A DNA stretch of 40,780 nt from a virus: IMG/VR virus record IMGVR_UViG_3300010155_000018, positions 1-40,780 of that record; one strand, 5' to 3'. The notes beneath the pieces were generated by a model. The model ran no database searches, was not told where the DNA came from, and was given only the letters and a program-made list of their open reading frames with translations. Below are positions 15,809-25,131 of the stretch, in pieces. Position 1 is the stretch's first letter, and the number at the start of each line of letters is the position of its first letter. Both the position numbers and the translations under genes were made by a program.

Positions 15809-18800
15809 TTAGGGGTCGGGTTTGTCGACCGTGTCTTTGACGGGGGGACTAGAAATGTACTCTCCCTTTGTGTTCGCTCCACACTTAGTTCGCCTTTCTT
15901 CTTCGGGGATAGGTTCCGGTTTTTCATCCTTTTCGATCACTTTATGAATCTCGCTTACCCAAATTGCATCGATACGGGTGGATGCATCTCCCGGACCAAA
16001 GCTGTGGGTGGAACGCTTAATCATAAAATAGCCTCCTAATCCATAACTACTCAGATCTTCTACTCTAAAGTTTTTATTGTTGGCAATATATGTCAGATTT
16101 GGGGCGAGTCCGCGCGGGTTTACAAAAATATAAGATCCCGGAAAGGCATTCACATTAGCATAAGAATCAATTGTAACATTATAGACTTCTCGCAATTGCG
16201 CAAGTCCATCATACCCTTCTTGTTCAAATCTCACCTCGCGCAAGCCGGGGGTTTCTGTTTTTTGAAATTTAATATTTTTAATGATACCCACATCTTTGCC
16301 GGCAGTATAATGCATCACTCCCCGATCCTGGTCTTCGGTAATGTCTCCGTTCATCATTTCGTTAGGCGCTGTACGTCCGGCAAAATAAATAGCATAATTA
16401 GTCTCGTAGGGTGTGTCGCGTTGTGTAATGGGGCTTCCTTGTGGTCCTGAAATTTGTAGCACTGGAAACTCCTTGATGGGAAGTAGCGCGTCTCCTTTGC
16501 CGGCTGCCGCGTCGTGGCGTTCCAAATGCAAGCGCGACGCTGACGTTCCAAAGATTCCGCCGCCCTCCTTGCCGCCGATGGTGGCGCGCCACTCATGAAG
16601 CATTTTCGTAATGGTATCCGGAGCCGCTTGAATCTGCTTTATAGATGGCGGCTTATTATCAACAGGGGGGGGAGGTGATTTGTACGCCGTAATGGAAGAT
16701 TGTTGCAAATACGTTTTTTGTTTGGCTTGGCGCTGGCCACGTGGGAAACAATGATGATCATTTATGAAACCATTTATTAATCCATTCATAAAATCATTCA
16801 TAAAGTTAGAAATAGGATAGTAAGGCTTATCTTTCTTCAATGTTCGACCGGTCAGCCATTCCATAAAATATTTAAAAGAAATGGGCAGATCCCCGAGATT
16901 TACACATTTGCTTTTTCCCGGATTGGCCGGATCTATAATCTCGATGGGGCCCAGAAGGAGACGATATCTCTCGAAATTTGCCTTAAGTTTTATTACACGA
17001 AGCAAGTCCAACTGGCTGGTTTCGTGAGCCTGTTGAGCCTCGGTCGCATCGATGATGGACTCCGGCGTGATCTCCTCGCGAGACCACACGTTCTCTTGAG
17101 CCTTGGTGAGGAGATCTTGCAATATGGCACCCTCTTTAATATGAAAATTATACTCTCCTCGTAAATAATCATCAATTCCCGCTAAAATAATATCTAACAA
17201 ATCACTCGCATAGAAGTACACAAGCGATACCTGTTGGTTGCTAGTTGCGCTGCGACGATCTTTGGTTCCTGTTGCCTTCCCTTTGGTTGTCTTACCGTGC
17301 TCTTTTATATCAGAAGTTAGTGATTTATTTAAATTAGTTTTTTCATCGACGTTTCCAATAGAATTCTCAAACGCCTGTTTCTCCGCCGTATCTAAGTCAA
17401 AATAAGCACCTTGTTCTATAAATTTTCTTAAGGCGCTATATTCTAAATTTATATACCTTAATTTGCCCGAACCCTGCAAGGTGCGATACATGCTAGCGCG
17501 CGCTCGCGCCAGATCTTTGGCAGTTTCTACTCCCATTTTTTCTTTAAACTTTTGAAGATCCTCTGATTTACATTCTTTTTTAATTTTTTGGTATACGGCT
17601 TCTCGTTGCTTTTGGCTTATAATCAAGTCTTTGTCAGAAAAAATACTATAACTCGGCTCGTCAAAAAAGTCTTCAATATAAGCCAAATATTCAATTTTAA
17701 AATTTACTCTTCCCATTTCATCAAAATCAAAAGTGTGAGTAGTGGGAAGAAGATTGATGGTTATAAATGAATTTTCTAAAGCCTTTACAAGTTGCGCGTT
17801 AGAAAACCCTTGGACGCCGACGCCCTGGGGTTGGTTCCATCCAACAACTGCCTTTAATCTAAAATTTAATTTAGAAAGGTTATACAGGCGCGCCTTGGCT
17901 TTGGTATCTTGAGGGTTTGAAGCGTGTTCCATGGATAATTTTTCTAAATTGTGGACCCCACCCGTTTTGAGCGCCAAATCAATATAACTATATCCTCCAC
18001 GATCCATCGTAAGCTCATCAAAGGTATTAGCAAAAATGGTAAGAGTGGCACTAATCGATTTTTTGATAGCAAAAGGATTACTAGCCTCATAGGTGACCGT
18101 AAAGTTTTTGATTCCAGCGCCGAAGCCACGTTTTCCATTGCTTCCCAGCATGCTTTCTAAATCTTTGGCAGTAGTGCTTGTTTCAAATTGCATTTCTTGG
18201 GAAACTTCGCGAAGCTCCCCTTCAATAGGGACATCTCGCACTCTAAAAAGCCTGATCTGAGGCTGAAGTTGGGAGAGATCGGCCGTGGTAATATTCAATA
18301 AGGACTGTTGGGTGGGATACTGTGTAAGGCGATTAAGAAATGCATATGGATGCTCGGCATCCACCATAAGGCACGCATTTCGAGGCGCTGGGCCCGGGAC
18401 TCTTGGTTGACCTTCAACCTTTGTTTCTCCATACCCTTCATCCAAATAGGGTAGGCGCTTATATTCCATTTTAAAATTAGGTGACTCAGGTTCCAAATCC
18501 TCATCAGGTCCTTCTCCTTCCAGCACATTAAATCGATAGTCTACAAAATTGAATATTTTGGTTAATAAGAAGCACTGTTCTCGATACTCTATTGTTTCGT
18601 AAGCGATGCCAGCAGCAGAAAGCTTAGTATCCGGAATCGATGCCGCAGGTGGAGCGGCCGCTTTCTTCGCAGCTTTCGATCGATCCAACAAATTTTCCGT
18701 TATTGCATTCGTGTCGGCTCGTTCATCATCTGGGTATGCTTCTAGCCCCAGCTGGTCGCGACTATTGGCCAAGAATGACAGCAACTCATCTACTTGTTTT

Positions 18801-19198
18801 TCGGCAAATCTCTTGCCAAGCGTTTTACAGGCCATGCCTAATAAATGTGGCTTTCCAGCACTCTCAATTTTAGCTTGAGTATGTCCGGCCGCTTTGTAGA
18901 TCGCACTTGTCGTGGTGTCCGCTTCGGCATCGGTCATCTTTTCAAACATGTTGATACCATCGGTCATTATCTTGCCGCCCATGGCGCCACGATTTACATC
19001 TACGAGTTCATCAGAATCAGAATCAACAGCCTTGGCGCCACCGTAGTGAGTGGTCCAAATGTTGTCGCCAGGCCATTCTTCATTTTTGAACCTGCCCTCT
19101 GCAGCGTATTTAGCGTCCCAGTCTTTCTTGGCTTCGTACCACAATGTCTTGGCGTGGTTTTTATACGCAATCAGTGCGTTCTTTGTACAACCGCTCAT
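15809..19198 (-). CDS. Large baseplate hub-like tail protein
   Basis: A 1129-residue protein located after the LysM baseplate gene. The C-terminus (DLSSYGLGGYFMIKRSTHSF and ASTRIDAIWVS) resembles the end of tail hub proteins of the gp27/gpD type. The middle has a beta-rich region (GIKNFTVTYEASNPFAIKKS) and charged helices near residues 540-640. The N-terminal 200 residues are helical with an Ala-rich linker (AAKKAAAPPAAS). Its length is far above single T4 hub proteins, so several functions may be combined. Baseplate membership is supported by position; the hub identity is inferred. The ATG lies three bases after the LysM stop. Confidence 0.6.
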   Translation of the reverse strand: MSGCTKNALIAYKNHAKTLWYEAKKDWDAKYAAEGRFKNEEWPGDNIWTTHYGGAKAVDSDSDELVDVNRGAMGGKIMTDGINMFEKMTDAEADTTTSAIYKAAGHTQAKIESAGKPHLLGMACKTLGKRFAEKQVDELLSFLANSRDQLGLEAYPDDERADTNAITENLLDRSKAAKKAAAPPAASIPDTKLSAAGIAYETIEYREQCFLLTKIFNFVDYRFNVLEGEGPDEDLEPESPNFKMEYKRLPYLDEGYGETKVEGQPRVPGPAPRNACLMVDAEHPYAFLNRLTQYPTQQSLLNITTADLSQLQPQIRLFRVRDVPIEGELREVSQEMQFETSTTAKDLESMLGSNGKRGFGAGIKNFTVTYEASNPFAIKKSISATLTIFANTFDELTMDRGGYSYIDLALKTGGVHNLEKLSMEHASNPQDTKAKARLYNLSKLNFRLKAVVGWNQPQGVGVQGFSNAQLVKALENSFITINLLPTTHTFDFDEMGRVNFKIEYLAYIEDFFDEPSYSIFSDKDLIISQKQREAVYQKIKKECKSEDLQKFKEKMGVETAKDLARARASMYRTLQGSGKLRYINLEYSALRKFIEQGAYFDLDTAEKQAFENSIGNVDEKTNLNKSLTSDIKEHGKTTKGKATGTKDRRSATSNQQVSLVYFYASDLLDIILAGIDDYLRGEYNFHIKEGAILQDLLTKAQENVWSREEITPESIIDATEAQQAHETSQLDLLRVIKLKANFERYRLLLGPIEIIDPANPGKSKCVNLGDLPISFKYFMEWLTGRTLKKDKPYYPISNFMNDFMNGLINGFINDHHCFPRGQRQAKQKTYLQQSSITAYKSPPPPVDNKPPSIKQIQAAPDTITKMLHEWRATIGGKEGGGIFGTSASRLHLERHDAAAGKGDALLPIKEFPVLQISGPQGSPITQRDTPYETNYAIYFAGRTAPNEMMNGDITEDQDRGVMHYTAGKDVGIIKNIKFQKTETPGLREVRFEQEGYDGLAQLREVYNVTIDSYANVNAFPGSYIFVNPRGLAPNLTYIANNKNFRVEDLSSYGLGGYFMIKRSTHSFGPGDASTRIDAIWVSEIHKVIEKDEKPEPIPEEERRTKCGANTKGEYISSPPVKDTVDKPDP

Positions 19199-19201
19199 CT
19201 T

Positions 19202-19540
19202 CTATAGTCCCAATATTCTCAACGCATCCTGAGCACTAATGGGAATAGAGATTGTATCTCCTGGTCGTATGTCAGCCTCGGTGGGGGTTCCATTGTACCA
19301 CGCTATAAGCCACCATAGGCGTGGGTCGTTATAATACTGAGTGGCCACTTGATAGAACCTGTCCCCATACTTCCAAATATAGGCGGTTGTAACAATGCTG
19401 GAGCGCGCTGCTGGTCCCGGATTAATGAGTCGCGGGGTGGCATATTGAATAATGCGCTTTTTTGCATGTCTTTTCTTGCGCAAAAAAGAATAGTAATCGC
19501 TTGCATTAATAAGTGTTCTTGTATCTTGATATCTTCCCAT
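19202..19540 (-). CDS. gp53: LysM-containing baseplate protein, gp53-like
   Basis: A 112-residue protein with a C-terminal LysM domain: YGDRFYQVATQYYNDPRLWW, then LIAWYNGTPTEADIRPGDTISIP. The N-terminal half is basic (RKKRHAKKRI). T4 gp53 and many contractile-phage wedge proteins share this layout, where the LysM is structural in the wedge rather than lytic. It sits between a tube-associated protein and the large hub-like protein, in keeping with a baseplate role. Confidence 0.72.
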   Translation of the reverse strand: MGRYQDTRTLINASDYYSFLRKKRHAKKRIIQYATPRLINPGPAARSSIVTTAYIWKYGDRFYQVATQYYNDPRLWWLIAWYNGTPTEADIRPGDTISIPISAQDALRILGL

Positions 19541-19543
19541 AAT

Positions 19544-20674
19544 TTATTTGCCCCCCTTCCAATTCTCTGACCATTCGGACCTGTCGTAGTCCGGACCGGT
19601 CTGGCCGAGCCACGAATCTCCGTGGTCGATCTGGGCAGCAAGAGTGGACGCTTCATAGGGACTCAGCTTGCCTTTGTTTGCTTTTCTCACATCCCTGCCA
19701 TAACGGCCCTGCCCAATCCCCAGGAAACCATTCTTCCCAAACATTCCAGAATAACGAGCTTCGGCATTGTCAATTTGTGCTTGTCTCTCGTCTTCGTCTT
19801 TTTGTTGGGCACGGGCAGCGGCTGCGCGTTGATCATATGTGGTGGCGCCTTCTTTGGGGGAGTACGGCTGCTGCAATAATACGTTATATGGGAATCCTGG
19901 GTCTAGTTCGTTGCCTTGTTGGTTGAATCCCACCGTTTGTTCGTGAATACAATTAAATGTAACAGCCACATCCAACAGTTTGGGTAAGATACAGTTATAC
20001 CCTTTTTCTAAGACTCCTTGTTCTTCCAAATTGTGGTTAATTTGCACCGATCCGATGACCCCTAATAGACCCTGATTAGCCAAATTGCTTGATTTATACT
20101 GGTCGTAGAGGGCGGAACCTGATTGTTTGGAAGTTAGTTCGCGGGCCCAGTCATCCGCCGTGAGATGAAAGCCGGCGCCCTCTCCCAATACTTTATCTGC
20201 ACCATATTTGCCCACTTGTGCCAAGTTCATTACTTTCATTCGAATAAGGGGCGATTGTCCGATTATGCGGTCAGTCGTATAGGACGGATACAGGTACTGA
20301 GTAAGCTTTTGAACTCTTCCCAGGTTTTCGTAGGCTTCTCCTTCAGAGAATGCCGGCACTTTAAAGTTTAAGGAAATCTGCCGTTGGGTGCCTTTAAACA
20401 TGTAAATTGGATCTGTACGACCGTATACTGTTTCGCTTGCCCAGTCACTGTTAAAGGTTTCATTATAAGCAACAATGAATGCCTTGAAATATACCGACTT
20501 TTGGGAGGGAACGTGAAAAAAGGAAAGCTGCATAGCGCGAATACCATCGCTACTAGCATATGCATTCGATCCATCCACCTCAATAACAGGCATGCCCTCG
20601 CCCTTAACGCCGGTCGTGGTCTTATGATATCTGTTTCCTCTAAATTGATCTGTCCAGTTTTGCCAGTCGCCCAT
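19544..20674 (-). CDS. Tail tube/baseplate junction protein
   Basis: A 376-residue protein placed directly after the tape measure gene. The segment VYGRTDPIYMFKGTQRQISL and the following EAYENLGRVQKLTQYLYPSY define a beta-sandwich-like module common in baseplate proteins of marine T4-like phages. Position matches T4 gp48/gp54 (tube cap and baseplate plug), but I cannot decide which. The C-terminus has a charged Gln/Glu/Arg coil. A strong AAGGAGA ribosome site precedes the ATG. Confidence 0.58.
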   Translation of the reverse strand: MGDWQNWTDQFRGNRYHKTTTGVKGEGMPVIEVDGSNAYASSDGIRAMQLSFFHVPSQKSVYFKAFIVAYNETFNSDWASETVYGRTDPIYMFKGTQRQISLNFKVPAFSEGEAYENLGRVQKLTQYLYPSYTTDRIIGQSPLIRMKVMNLAQVGKYGADKVLGEGAGFHLTADDWARELTSKQSGSALYDQYKSSNLANQGLLGVIGSVQINHNLEEQGVLEKGYNCILPKLLDVAVTFNCIHEQTVGFNQQGNELDPGFPYNVLLQQPYSPKEGATTYDQRAAAARAQQKDEDERQAQIDNAEARYSGMFGKNGFLGIGQGRYGRDVRKANKGKLSPYEASTLAAQIDHGDSWLGQTGPDYDRSEWSENWKGGK

Positions 20675-20695
20675 GTTGTGTTCTCCTTATAAAAT

Positions 20696-23296
20696 CTACA
20701 GGCCGCCAATGCCCGTGGCGCCCTTAAAGCTTACTGCTCCGAGTTTGCCATCGACGATCTCGCCCACTACTGTACCTAGTGCGTCCTTGCCAATATGAAT
20801 GGGAATATTGACAGTTGTGGATGTGCTGCCGCCTCCGGCGGCTGCTGGTTGGGCCGCCTGGGTGATGCCTACGGCGTCGCTGAAGGCTTTGAGTGTACCG
20901 ATCAAGGATGTGTCTTTGATCACGTTGCCAGCAACTTTTTGTGGCACACCGGTGAGTGGCTCCAGTTCCTTTGCGGCTACTTTTGGTACATCCGCATATA
21001 CGTCTTTCACCAATCCGGGCATCTGTGCAGCGACGGACTTCATGGGGCCCACGTAGGTTTGCTGATTAATTTTCGTCATCACCTTCGAGTCTGAGGCGAT
21101 TCCCATCTCATCTCGGATGCCCTGGGTGGTTTTTCCCATTTCTCCAGGAAGGAAGCTTCCAAGCCAATTCATGCTGTCCTTGACCCATTGAAAGTCAAAT
21201 GCTCCTCTAATGGTTTCTCCCATTTTTTTAAACCAACCCATTATCGAGGTGATCCCCCCTTTTAGTTTGTTGAAGCCCCGTTGGATCACGTTCAAACCTT
21301 TGGCGAGGGTGGACTCGCCGTCGAGGCCAAGCATCTGCGCCAGTGAATCGGATCCCGATTTGTGGAACATGGCCCAGAGCGAGAGGAGACCGGCGACCAC
21401 TCCGGCGATGGCTGCGTACGTGGCACTAATTGGAAAGGTGACGAGGGCGAACCCCACAGCAACCCCAATAAGTATTCCACCTATAATCTTTCCCACGATG
21501 ATCATACTCTCAATCATCTCTACCACTTTATCCGCATTCTTTGCAAATCTCTCAAGGCCCTTGACAACGCTCTCAATTTTGCCGGGCATCGATTCAAGAA
21601 GCGGTAGCAGATACTCTTCGGTCATATATTTATCAAAGATGACTCCGATCTTTTTCAGAGGTCCTTCGCCTTTGGAGAACTCTTGCACCATTTCATCAAT
21701 TTTCTCGGCTACTTTTTTAAACGTGGGAGCAAGAGTCGCGAGCGTGTTCTTAAGAATTTCCATTGTGGACTGCCAGTCCTTAGCCTTTTTTCGCTGGTCT
21801 GCATACTTTTTCGATGTCATACCGATGCTCCCATCTAGTGTGTCAAAGTCTCCGGACATCATCGCTGCCAATTCTCCGACATCTTTCAATCCGAGGGAGT
21901 TGGCGTAGAATTTCTTCTGATAGTAACTCATATCATCAAAGGAGCCGGCTGAATTCATGATGCTGTCGCGCAACATGTTAAATCTTTCGACAGGATCAGT
22001 TTCCATCATCAGATCCATCGCATTCACGAAGTTTCCGCCCAATGCAGCGTTCAATTGTCCTGCTTGTTTTGCGGCGCCTTCGAAGGTGTCGAACTTCTCT
22101 GTAATTGAAAGGATGCGCCCCATCTCCATTCCTGTTATCTTTTGTACCATGGCCAGTCGCTTGAAAACGCGTTCTCCATCGCTACCAAAGCGCTTGAGTT
22201 GGTCTGATGCGGCCGCAAAGTCTTCCATCATCTTGTTGATTGGCACGCCAATATCTGATGCGTGTGCAGATAGCCCTAACAGAAGTTCATCGGCCCCTCC
22301 GATTCCTATTCCCAGCCCCTTGGTGGCTGCTTGCGCGATTTTAGCGGAGGTCTCTACGCTTACACCAAACTCGCCCATGAGGGCGGTTGTCTTCAATAGG
22401 TCTTTTCTGGCGCCGGCAGAAGCCATCGTGTAATCAGTTGTGCTCTTGTAAAGTGCGTTCTGGGCTGCGGCCGCCTCTTCCATAGAAACACCTACGGCGC
22501 GCATATCGTGCTCCAAGGCGGGTATCGCTGCTCCAAACTCTTTAGCGGCACCAGTGGCGCGCTGGAAAGCAACCGTCGCATCTCTTGTCTGCACTGCTAG
22601 TTTAAGCATCCATTCTACCAGCTTGAAGATAGCGCCCACCATAAGCAAAAGGATGCCAACGCCCGTGGCTGCAGCCAGCATACTCATGGAGATTGTGCCG
22701 GCTTTAAGAGCCGCGTTTAATCCTTGTGCGCCCTTGCGCATCTTAATGATTCCATCTACGCCTTTCATCATCCCTTTTCCCATCTTTGATTGTTGGAGGG
22801 CGCCGTTGGACATGCTCTTAATAAGATCTCCGGAAATTTTAAGAGTTTCTCGTTTCTTCTTGGAGGTTTTAGTCTCTATTCCGAGCGCTTTCTGTTTCGT
22901 TGCTAGGTCTTTTTCGTTGTCGGCGATCTGCTTTTTTAGTGTATCATATGCCGCTCTACCGACTGCACCCGACTTGTCTAAATCTTTTAATTTTCTTTCA
23001 TTTATTTTAAGCTCGGTCTGGGCGAGTTCTATTTCTGCTTCTTTTAATTCTTTTCCTTTAAACCATTTTTTTAGTATAGAATCGGATGCCGCGGCTTTCT
23101 CTTTAAGCATCTCTACTTCATCTTGAAGCAGCTGTTTGTTGTTTTCTAAATAGGAAAGCCCCGTGCCACGGAGTGCGTTAAGCCGCATTGTAGCTTCGAT
23201 CATTTCGTCGGTCGCTTCGACTTCCGCGCGGGCGAGCTTGGCTATAGCTCGCCTGCGTGCTACTTCTTCTTCGGTAGGTCCAGTGTCGTCAGCCAA
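20696..23296 (-). CDS. Tail tape measure protein
   Basis: An 866-residue protein that would set tail length and help DNA delivery. Residues about 1-150 are highly charged coiled coil. A hydrophobic span (SMLAAATGVGILLLMVGAIF) lies near residue 200 and a longer one (IGGILIGVAVGFALVTFPIS and AAIAGVVAGLLSLW) lies near 620. The rest is helical with Gly/Ala/Met, and the C-terminus is a GGGSTST linker then an Ig-like strand set. Position between tube/chaperone genes and baseplate genes is diagnostic. The start is a TTG (23296-23294) with GAGG upstream; the late element at 23314-23322 and a terminator precede it. Confidence 0.88.
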   Translation of the reverse strand: MADDTGPTEEEVARRRAIAKLARAEVEATDEMIEATMRLNALRGTGLSYLENNKQLLQDEVEMLKEKAAASDSILKKWFKGKELKEAEIELAQTELKINERKLKDLDKSGAVGRAAYDTLKKQIADNEKDLATKQKALGIETKTSKKKRETLKISGDLIKSMSNGALQQSKMGKGMMKGVDGIIKMRKGAQGLNAALKAGTISMSMLAAATGVGILLLMVGAIFKLVEWMLKLAVQTRDATVAFQRATGAAKEFGAAIPALEHDMRAVGVSMEEAAAAQNALYKSTTDYTMASAGARKDLLKTTALMGEFGVSVETSAKIAQAATKGLGIGIGGADELLLGLSAHASDIGVPINKMMEDFAAASDQLKRFGSDGERVFKRLAMVQKITGMEMGRILSITEKFDTFEGAAKQAGQLNAALGGNFVNAMDLMMETDPVERFNMLRDSIMNSAGSFDDMSYYQKKFYANSLGLKDVGELAAMMSGDFDTLDGSIGMTSKKYADQRKKAKDWQSTMEILKNTLATLAPTFKKVAEKIDEMVQEFSKGEGPLKKIGVIFDKYMTEEYLLPLLESMPGKIESVVKGLERFAKNADKVVEMIESMIIVGKIIGGILIGVAVGFALVTFPISATYAAIAGVVAGLLSLWAMFHKSGSDSLAQMLGLDGESTLAKGLNVIQRGFNKLKGGITSIMGWFKKMGETIRGAFDFQWVKDSMNWLGSFLPGEMGKTTQGIRDEMGIASDSKVMTKINQQTYVGPMKSVAAQMPGLVKDVYADVPKVAAKELEPLTGVPQKVAGNVIKDTSLIGTLKAFSDAVGITQAAQPAAAGGGSTSTTVNIPIHIGKDALGTVVGEIVDGKLGAVSFKGATGIGGL

Positions 23297-23313
23297 AACA
23301 AATTACCTCGTTA

Positions 23314-23322
23314 ATAATTAGT
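23314..23322 (-). promoter_or_regulatory. Late element before the tape measure gene
   Basis: Minus-strand ACTAATTAT, a copy of the shared ACTANTTAY element. It follows a terminator and is 17 bases before the TTG start, with the GAGG ribosome site between. Confidence 0.6.
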
Positions 23323-23330
23323 CTAAATAC

Positions 23331-23358
23331 AAAAAAGGCAAGAGTTCTATCTCTTGCC
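23331..23358 (-). terminator. Rho-independent terminator after tail-assembly genes
   Basis: Minus-strand GGCAAGAG and CTCTTGCC form an 8-bp stem with a 6-base loop followed by TTTTTT. It overlaps the last codons of the 80-residue gene and separates the tube/chaperone unit from the tape measure unit. Confidence 0.85.
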
Positions 23359-23589
23359 TCTGCCGGGCGGAGGGGCCCCTAATCCTCGGGGTTGATTGTG
23401 GGCTGTCAGCGTCTGACTGTTGCTGCTTCCCTTGGAACTGCTCTCCATAGCTTCGTTTTCGTCTTCAAGTTGCTTAATAAGACGCTGTGTGAACCAGTCA
23501 CGAAGCCCAATTGGCAAATTATAAGCCTCTGCAAATGACCAACCTCCCGCATATTTTAAGAAGAAGAACTGCTCATACACGTTCTGCAT
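23347..23589 (-). CDS. Small tail-assembly chaperone-like protein
   Basis: An 80-residue protein from ATG 23589, five bases past the stop of the preceding gene. The core reads EQFFFLKYAGGWSFAEAYNL then PIGLRDWFTQRLIKQLEDE. The tail is Ser/Gln/Pro/Gly rich. Position just before the tape measure is where tail-assembly chaperones lie. There is no good Shine-Dalgarno before the ATG. The same frame is open further upstream through the end of the preceding gene (to 23670), which permits expression as a frameshift extension of that gene. Confidence 0.65.
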   Translation of the reverse strand: MQNVYEQFFFLKYAGGWSFAEAYNLPIGLRDWFTQRLIKQLEDENEAMESSSKGSSNSQTLTAHNQPRGLGAPPPGRGKR

Positions 23590-23593
23590 ATAG

Positions 23594-24454
23594 TTATCTG
23601 TCAGGCCAAAAAAACTCCGCGTTAAGCGGAACCTCCATGTCCTGCTCGTGGCCGCACGCCTCACACTCAAATTCCTGAGTTAAATCAATATCAGGGTTGG
23701 TTGCGCGATACGCCATTCGTAAGCAGCGTGAATCAGCAGACGGAAGATTTTCAACCAAATATCCTATTAGATTAGGATCATCATCACCGTTTACTGCATG
23801 AATGATGCTGCGGAGTTGTAGAGTGATGTTCTGTTCTCCGTCTTTCTTGCGCTTTTTGCTTTCGCTAAGTTTAAGCAAGCGCTTTTCATCTCGTCCCGTA
23901 AGGAGCCGAAAAGTGACATCGACATTTGTCTTAGGGAGCACTATATTAAAGGTTCCATCTTCGTTGTCCACCACGCCCAACTCGGAGCTGCTTTCGCCGC
24001 TCAATATTTCAGCTTCGTTTAAATCAAAAGTAAAATCTTGGGCTGTACTGCATGCTGGACATGCAACATTCGTCGTATATTCGTTTCCATAACCAGAAAC
24101 GCGAGTTGCCACCACAATGGCGTTCTTGTCGCCAATGAAAAGGCTGTCTGGATCGATCTGTTTATTGATGATGAGATTCTTTAAAACTCTGTCTAAAGCA
24201 ATCCCCTTCTTAATGAGTGATCGCGACGTAAGGATATCCTCTTCCTTCGCAGTCATCTGCTTGATTTCAATGGTAGACTCTTGATGCAGAGGGTGACCCT
24301 CTGGATAAAAGCGCCCCCCTGACGGAAGATCTACAAACTCCGTGGGAACCACAAAGGAAAACGGAGACTCGGAAGCTCCTTCTGTTAGTTGTGGAACGGG
24401 CGGATCAGCATTCGTTTGCTTCGTGCCGCCAACACGTTCTCTATTTCGTGACAA
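23594..24454 (-). CDS. T4 gp26-type baseplate/tail-assembly protein
   Basis: A 286-residue protein with the family pattern VDLPSGGRFYPEGHPLHQ, IEIKQMTAKEEDILTSRS and LIKKGIALDRVLKNLI. I recognise this as the T4 baseplate protein family (T4_baseplate, gp26-like). Two Cys pairs, CPACSTAQ and CEACGHEQD, suggest a zinc site in the second half. In this window it stands where tail-assembly chaperones are found, between tube and tape measure. The start is a TTG with GAGAGG six bases upstream. The stop TAA at 23596-23594 lies just beyond a T7 run. Confidence 0.75.
   Translation of the reverse strand: MSRNRERVGGTKQTNADPPVPQLTEGASESPFSFVVPTEFVDLPSGGRFYPEGHPLHQESTIEIKQMTAKEEDILTSRSLIKKGIALDRVLKNLIINKQIDPDSLFIGDKNAIVVATRVSGYGNEYTTNVACPACSTAQDFTFDLNEAEILSGESSSELGVVDNEDGTFNIVLPKTNVDVTFRLLTGRDEKRLLKLSESKKRKKDGEQNITLQLRSIIHAVNGDDDPNLIGYLVENLPSADSRCLRMAYRATNPDIDLTQEFECEACGHEQDMEVPLNAEFFWPDR
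23608..23614 (-). other. T7 run at the junction of two tail-assembly reading frames
   Basis: The minus strand reads GAG TTT TTT TGG and reaches a TAA four codons after the run. Moving one base forward (or two back) on the T run gives TTT GGC CTG ACA GAT, which continues into the 80-residue protein. This could be a translational +1/-2 or transcriptional slip site. It is not a canonical -1 heptamer. Confidence 0.4.
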
Positions 24455-24485
24455 TATACACCTCTCAAATTATTGTTTGTCTTGT

Positions 24486-25085
24486 TTATACACCGAAGAA
24501 ACTCTTGCCTTGACTACCGGCCACCGCTGCTGATGAGTACACCGTCTCGACGCGAGCCCAGTCATACTTAAGGGTGACGCTCATTTCAGTAAGCTCATCT
24601 TCGCCATAGGACATGTCTCCGTATTTGACTTCGGTGATAAAACCGTTCCAGAGGGTCCACGTTTCAAGGGGCTTGCCATCAGAATCAATCTGTGTGATAA
24701 CGACAGCGCCGAGTGCACCGGCCGCCTTAGCCTTGGACATGGTGCCCATTTGTTCATTCGTAGCATTAGTTGGTGGTGAATATCCTGATTGTACCACAAT
24801 GTCTGAGAGAGTTGCAGCCATATCTGGATCAACCGGATCAACGAGTGTTACAGCGATTTCGTTCCAAGTTACAGAACCGGGATATTGGAATGTGTGGTTA
24901 AGATACTTGTGCTCTGCGGTAGATATGGAGAAAGATGGCTTCTGAACCGTCTTGGCATACCAGAGGACGGGCCCATTTCCATTTGGGTCGTTGATACCCA
25001 TAAATTGTACTGTAAATCTAAATGATCGTTTAGGATCTTTAAGTTGGGCTTCTTTGTCCCCAAAGTCTACTGACCAGAATGGCAT
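24486..25085 (-). CDS. gp19: Tail tube protein, gp19-like
   Basis: A 199-residue tube subunit forming the inner tail channel. The pattern RSFRFTVQFMGI near the N-terminus, the KPSFSISTAEHKYLNHTFQY then PGSVTWNEIAVTLVDP segment, and the late GFITEVKYGDMSYGEDELTE match T4 gp19 and related tube proteins. Size is close to T4 gp19 (163) with a small insert around TNATNEQMGT. It follows the sheath gene by 46 bases. A GGGAGA ribosome site and a late element (25109-25117) precede it. Confidence 0.9.
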   Translation of the reverse strand: MPFWSVDFGDKEAQLKDPKRSFRFTVQFMGINDPNGNGPVLWYAKTVQKPSFSISTAEHKYLNHTFQYPGSVTWNEIAVTLVDPVDPDMAATLSDIVVQSGYSPPTNATNEQMGTMSKAKAAGALGAVVITQIDSDGKPLETWTLWNGFITEVKYGDMSYGEDELTEMSVTLKYDWARVETVYSSAAVAGSQGKSFFGV

Positions 25086-25108
25086 TTTAAATTTTCTCCC
25101 TTAATATT

Positions 25109-25117
25109 ATAACTAGT
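25109..25117 (-). promoter_or_regulatory. Late element before the tube gene
   Basis: Minus-strand ACTAGTTAT, a copy of the shared element 23 bases before the tube ATG, allowing tube expression separate from the sheath. Confidence 0.55.
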
Positions 25118-25131
25118 TTGTTTAAAATTTA

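Noticed and set aside
20795-23126. Long plus-strand open frames opposite the tape measure gene
   Set aside because: They mirror the minus-strand codons, lack ribosome sites and family patterns, and would be the only plus-strand genes in the window.
23608-23614. Canonical -1 slippery heptamer
   Set aside because: The codon before the T run is GAG, so X XXY YYZ is not met in frame, and the second frame is +1. Only a +1/-2 or transcriptional slip remains possible.
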